Source: a virus. Taken from it: a DNA stretch of 38,364 nt. A program made the position numbers and the translations under genes. Where the stretch lies: positions 1 to 38,364 of IMG/VR virus record IMGVR_UViG_3300031566_000167; one strand, 5' to 3'. Each line of letters begins with the position of its first letter. The stretch's first letter is position 1. The notes below the pieces were generated by a model. That model was not told the origin of the DNA and did no database searches. It saw nothing but the letters and a program-made list of their open reading frames with translations. Shown piece by piece: positions 37,280 through 38,364 of this stretch.

Positions 37280-37326
37280 CTCTATAAGAGTCGGGGTCAA
37301 AAATGCCCTGGAAGGGTCACACTTTT
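37280..37326 (-). promoter_or_regulatory. Two-box promoter-like element, copy 8
   Basis: Coding strand: GAAAAAGT, GTGACCC (37320-37314), 13 bp, TTGACCCCGACTC then TTATAGAG (to 37280). The preceding gene's stop TGA (37327-37329) directly abuts it. Downstream are a strong inverted repeat, the tRNA-like RNA and the gene at 36566. Confidence 0.82.
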
Positions 37327-38121
37327 TCAGCGAGCCCGCCCCGAACCGTCTTCCTGGACCTTCTCGACGCCATCGGTCTTGATGGTCAGAAACTTCTGAA
37401 TCTCGCGGACGATGGCCTCGGGCTTCGGCAGCTTTGTGAACGGCTGCCCGCACTTCGTCGTGACGGGAACGTGCCAGGAATACGATCCCTTCTCAACCAG
37501 CTTGCTCTTCAGGGTCATGGAGATCGGGCCGTGCGCCTGAAGCCCCGTCACGTCGCCACGCTCGGCCATCGCGTCGATGGCAGCCTGGGTGAGCGGAAGA
37601 AACGAGAAAATCCGTTTCGCCTCAGCGCGGTTCGACTTCGTGCCGCAGAAGAACTCCAGGAAACGGCCGGTGCTCTTCTCGTAGACGAGGAAGCTGGGGC
37701 CGTACATGCAGTGCGATTCCTTCTCGCCTGCCTGCACCTGGATGCGCTGGAACTCCGCGCTCTTCACGTCGTAGACGGCGATCACGGCGTCGGTATCGCT
37801 CATGTCGAGCGCCTTCGGCCGGCGGGCCAGCACGAGCAGGTCGATGCTGTCACCCAGGTCGATCACTTCCTCGCCTTCGGGGATGCCGTAGTGGCCGGGG
37901 CGGACAAGACCGCGATTGACAGCCTTGCCCTTCGTGTAGAGTTGCAGCCGCCCGAGAAAGTCGGACGACTTGGCGATCTCGGCGAAGTCCTCGTCGGTGC
38001 CGATCTGCACGGAGGGAAGCTGGTCCAGGTTGACGACAACGAGAGCGGTTTCAGGGGTCTCGGGATTCTTGGTCCCGGGGTTCTTGGTCTCGGGGTTCTT
38101 GGCGGTTTGCTTCTTGGCCAT
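37327..38121 (-). CDS. Conserved phage hypothetical protein (264 aa)
   Basis: A short repetitive N-terminus (NPETKNPGTKNPETPETA) precedes a folded domain of about 230 residues with VIDLGDSIDLLVLARRPKAL, SHCMYGPSFLVYEKSTGRF and HGPISMTLKSKLVEKGSYSW. It resembles an uncharacterised phage protein often found near replication genes; a single-strand DNA-binding role has been suggested for such genes but I cannot show it. GAGG is 5 nt before ATG 38121. Its stop abuts the element at 37280. Confidence 0.75.
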   Translation of the reverse strand: MAKKQTAKNPETKNPGTKNPETPETALVVVNLDQLPSVQIGTDEDFAEIAKSSDFLGRLQLYTKGKAVNRGLVRPGHYGIPEGEEVIDLGDSIDLLVLARRPKALDMSDTDAVIAVYDVKSAEFQRIQVQAGEKESHCMYGPSFLVYEKSTGRFLEFFCGTKSNRAEAKRIFSFLPLTQAAIDAMAERGDVTGLQAHGPISMTLKSKLVEKGSYSWHVPVTTKCGQPFTKLPKPEAIVREIQKFLTIKTDGVEKVQEDGSGRAR

Positions 38122-38213
38122 AGATGCCTCACACAGGAGTAGAAGTGAAAATGGGAACAGAAGTAGAAACAGTCACAGATACGAAGCCTCTGAGCAGGCG
38201 GTGTGACAAGAAC

Positions 38214-38364
38214 TCAGGCTTCATCAGGTGGCTTAAACAGCTTCGTCTGCATCCGCCTCAATGCAGCCTCGCGCTGCTGCTCGACGCTTTCCTTGTCGAG
38301 GTGCAGCGCCCATTGCAGTGCGAGATACCAGCCGTCCACGGGCGTCTTGCAGCCGGCAGCCGTT
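38214..38364 (-). CDS. Hypothetical protein (start off the right edge)
   Basis: The frame enters from the right edge and reads TAAGCKTPVDGWYLALQWAL, HLDKESVEQQREAALRRMQT and KLFKPPDEA, with a TGA at 38214-38216. Only 49 C-terminal residues are visible, mostly helical. Family unknown. The 92-nt gap to the next gene holds no further feature I can support, apart from that gene's ribosome binding site. Confidence 0.7.
   Translation of the reverse strand, partial: TAAGCKTPVDGWYLALQWALHLDKESVEQQREAALRRMQTKLFKPPDEA

Overview
The window reads as part of the genome of a tailed double-stranded DNA phage (or a close phage-like element). Every gene I accept lies on the minus strand, so transcription runs from the right edge to the left. 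Genes are packed tightly: many stop and start codons overlap as ATGA, GTGA or TGATG. There are DNA replication and repair genes (a T7/Pol I type family A polymerase, an ATP-dependent DNA ligase, an SNF2-type helicase, PD-(D/E)XK and DnaQ-like nucleases), three DNA methyltransferases, nucleotide metabolism genes, a sigma-factor-like protein, a tRNA cluster and a collagen-like fibre protein. No integrase, terminase, capsid or portal gene is visible. The host is not shown. Exported proteins with Sec or lipoprotein signals, plus FkbM, sulfotransferase and radical SAM genes, would fit a Gram-negative-type or planctomycete-like host, but that is a weak inference.

Layout from the right edge, in the direction of transcription. 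38.4-37.3 kb: a partial gene and a conserved phage protein of unknown role. 37.3-28.6 kb: a strongly structured tRNA-like stretch, small genes, an SNF2 helicase, a secreted trypsin-like protease with acidic repeats, two DNA methyltransferases, an HTH-metallophosphoesterase, a lipoprotein and small genes. 28.5-25.8 kb: a protein that is nearly pure aspartate, three tRNA genes (Asn, a UAU-anticodon tRNA with an initiator-like body, Thr), a metallophosphoesterase, a membrane protein and a ParB-like protein. 25.8-19.9 kb: a coiled-coil membrane protein, the DNA polymerase, a resolvase-like nuclease, a putative cysteine peptidase-like protein, a sigma-like factor and a deoxyribonucleotidase. 19.8-14.8 kb: DNA ligase, sulfotransferase, RlaP-type nucleotidyltransferase, winged-helix protein, radical SAM protein and P-loop kinase. 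14.8-7.3 kb: small genes, the lone N-terminal domain of an RNA ligase, a metallopeptidase-like protein, DeoC, a nucleoside deoxyribosyltransferase fused to an HNH endonuclease, a PD-(D/E)XK nuclease, membrane proteins and a third methyltransferase. 7.3-1 kb: FmdB-like and zinc-ribbon proteins, a DEDDh exonuclease, FkbM methyltransferase, radical SAM protein, small genes and the collagen-like fibre protein running off the left edge.

The most striking signal is an extended two-box element present eight times (near 4.2, 7.35, 14.3, 14.8, 19.9, 25.8, 28.5 and 37.3 kb). All copies are on the coding strand, and all have exactly 13 bp between a (G/T)TGA(C/G)CC box and a long box TTGACCCCGACTC-TTATAGAG. 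Each sits just upstream of a gene start, and the stop codon of the preceding gene usually falls inside it. Box 2 shares CGACTC...TATAG with T7-class phage promoters. I read these as phage-specific promoters that divide the window into about eight transcription units. They could be used by a single-subunit phage RNA polymerase encoded outside the window, or by the sigma-like factor at 20.5-21.1 kb.

Other unusual points: a four-CxxC, DnaJ-like zinc module in the polymerase thumb where T7 polymerase carries its thioredoxin-binding loop; an in-frame endonuclease fusion; an RNA ligase that stops before its catalytic domain; a decayed second copy of the metallopeptidase tail just downstream of one promoter element; and a 118-nt tRNA-like structured stretch overlapped by a short ORF.
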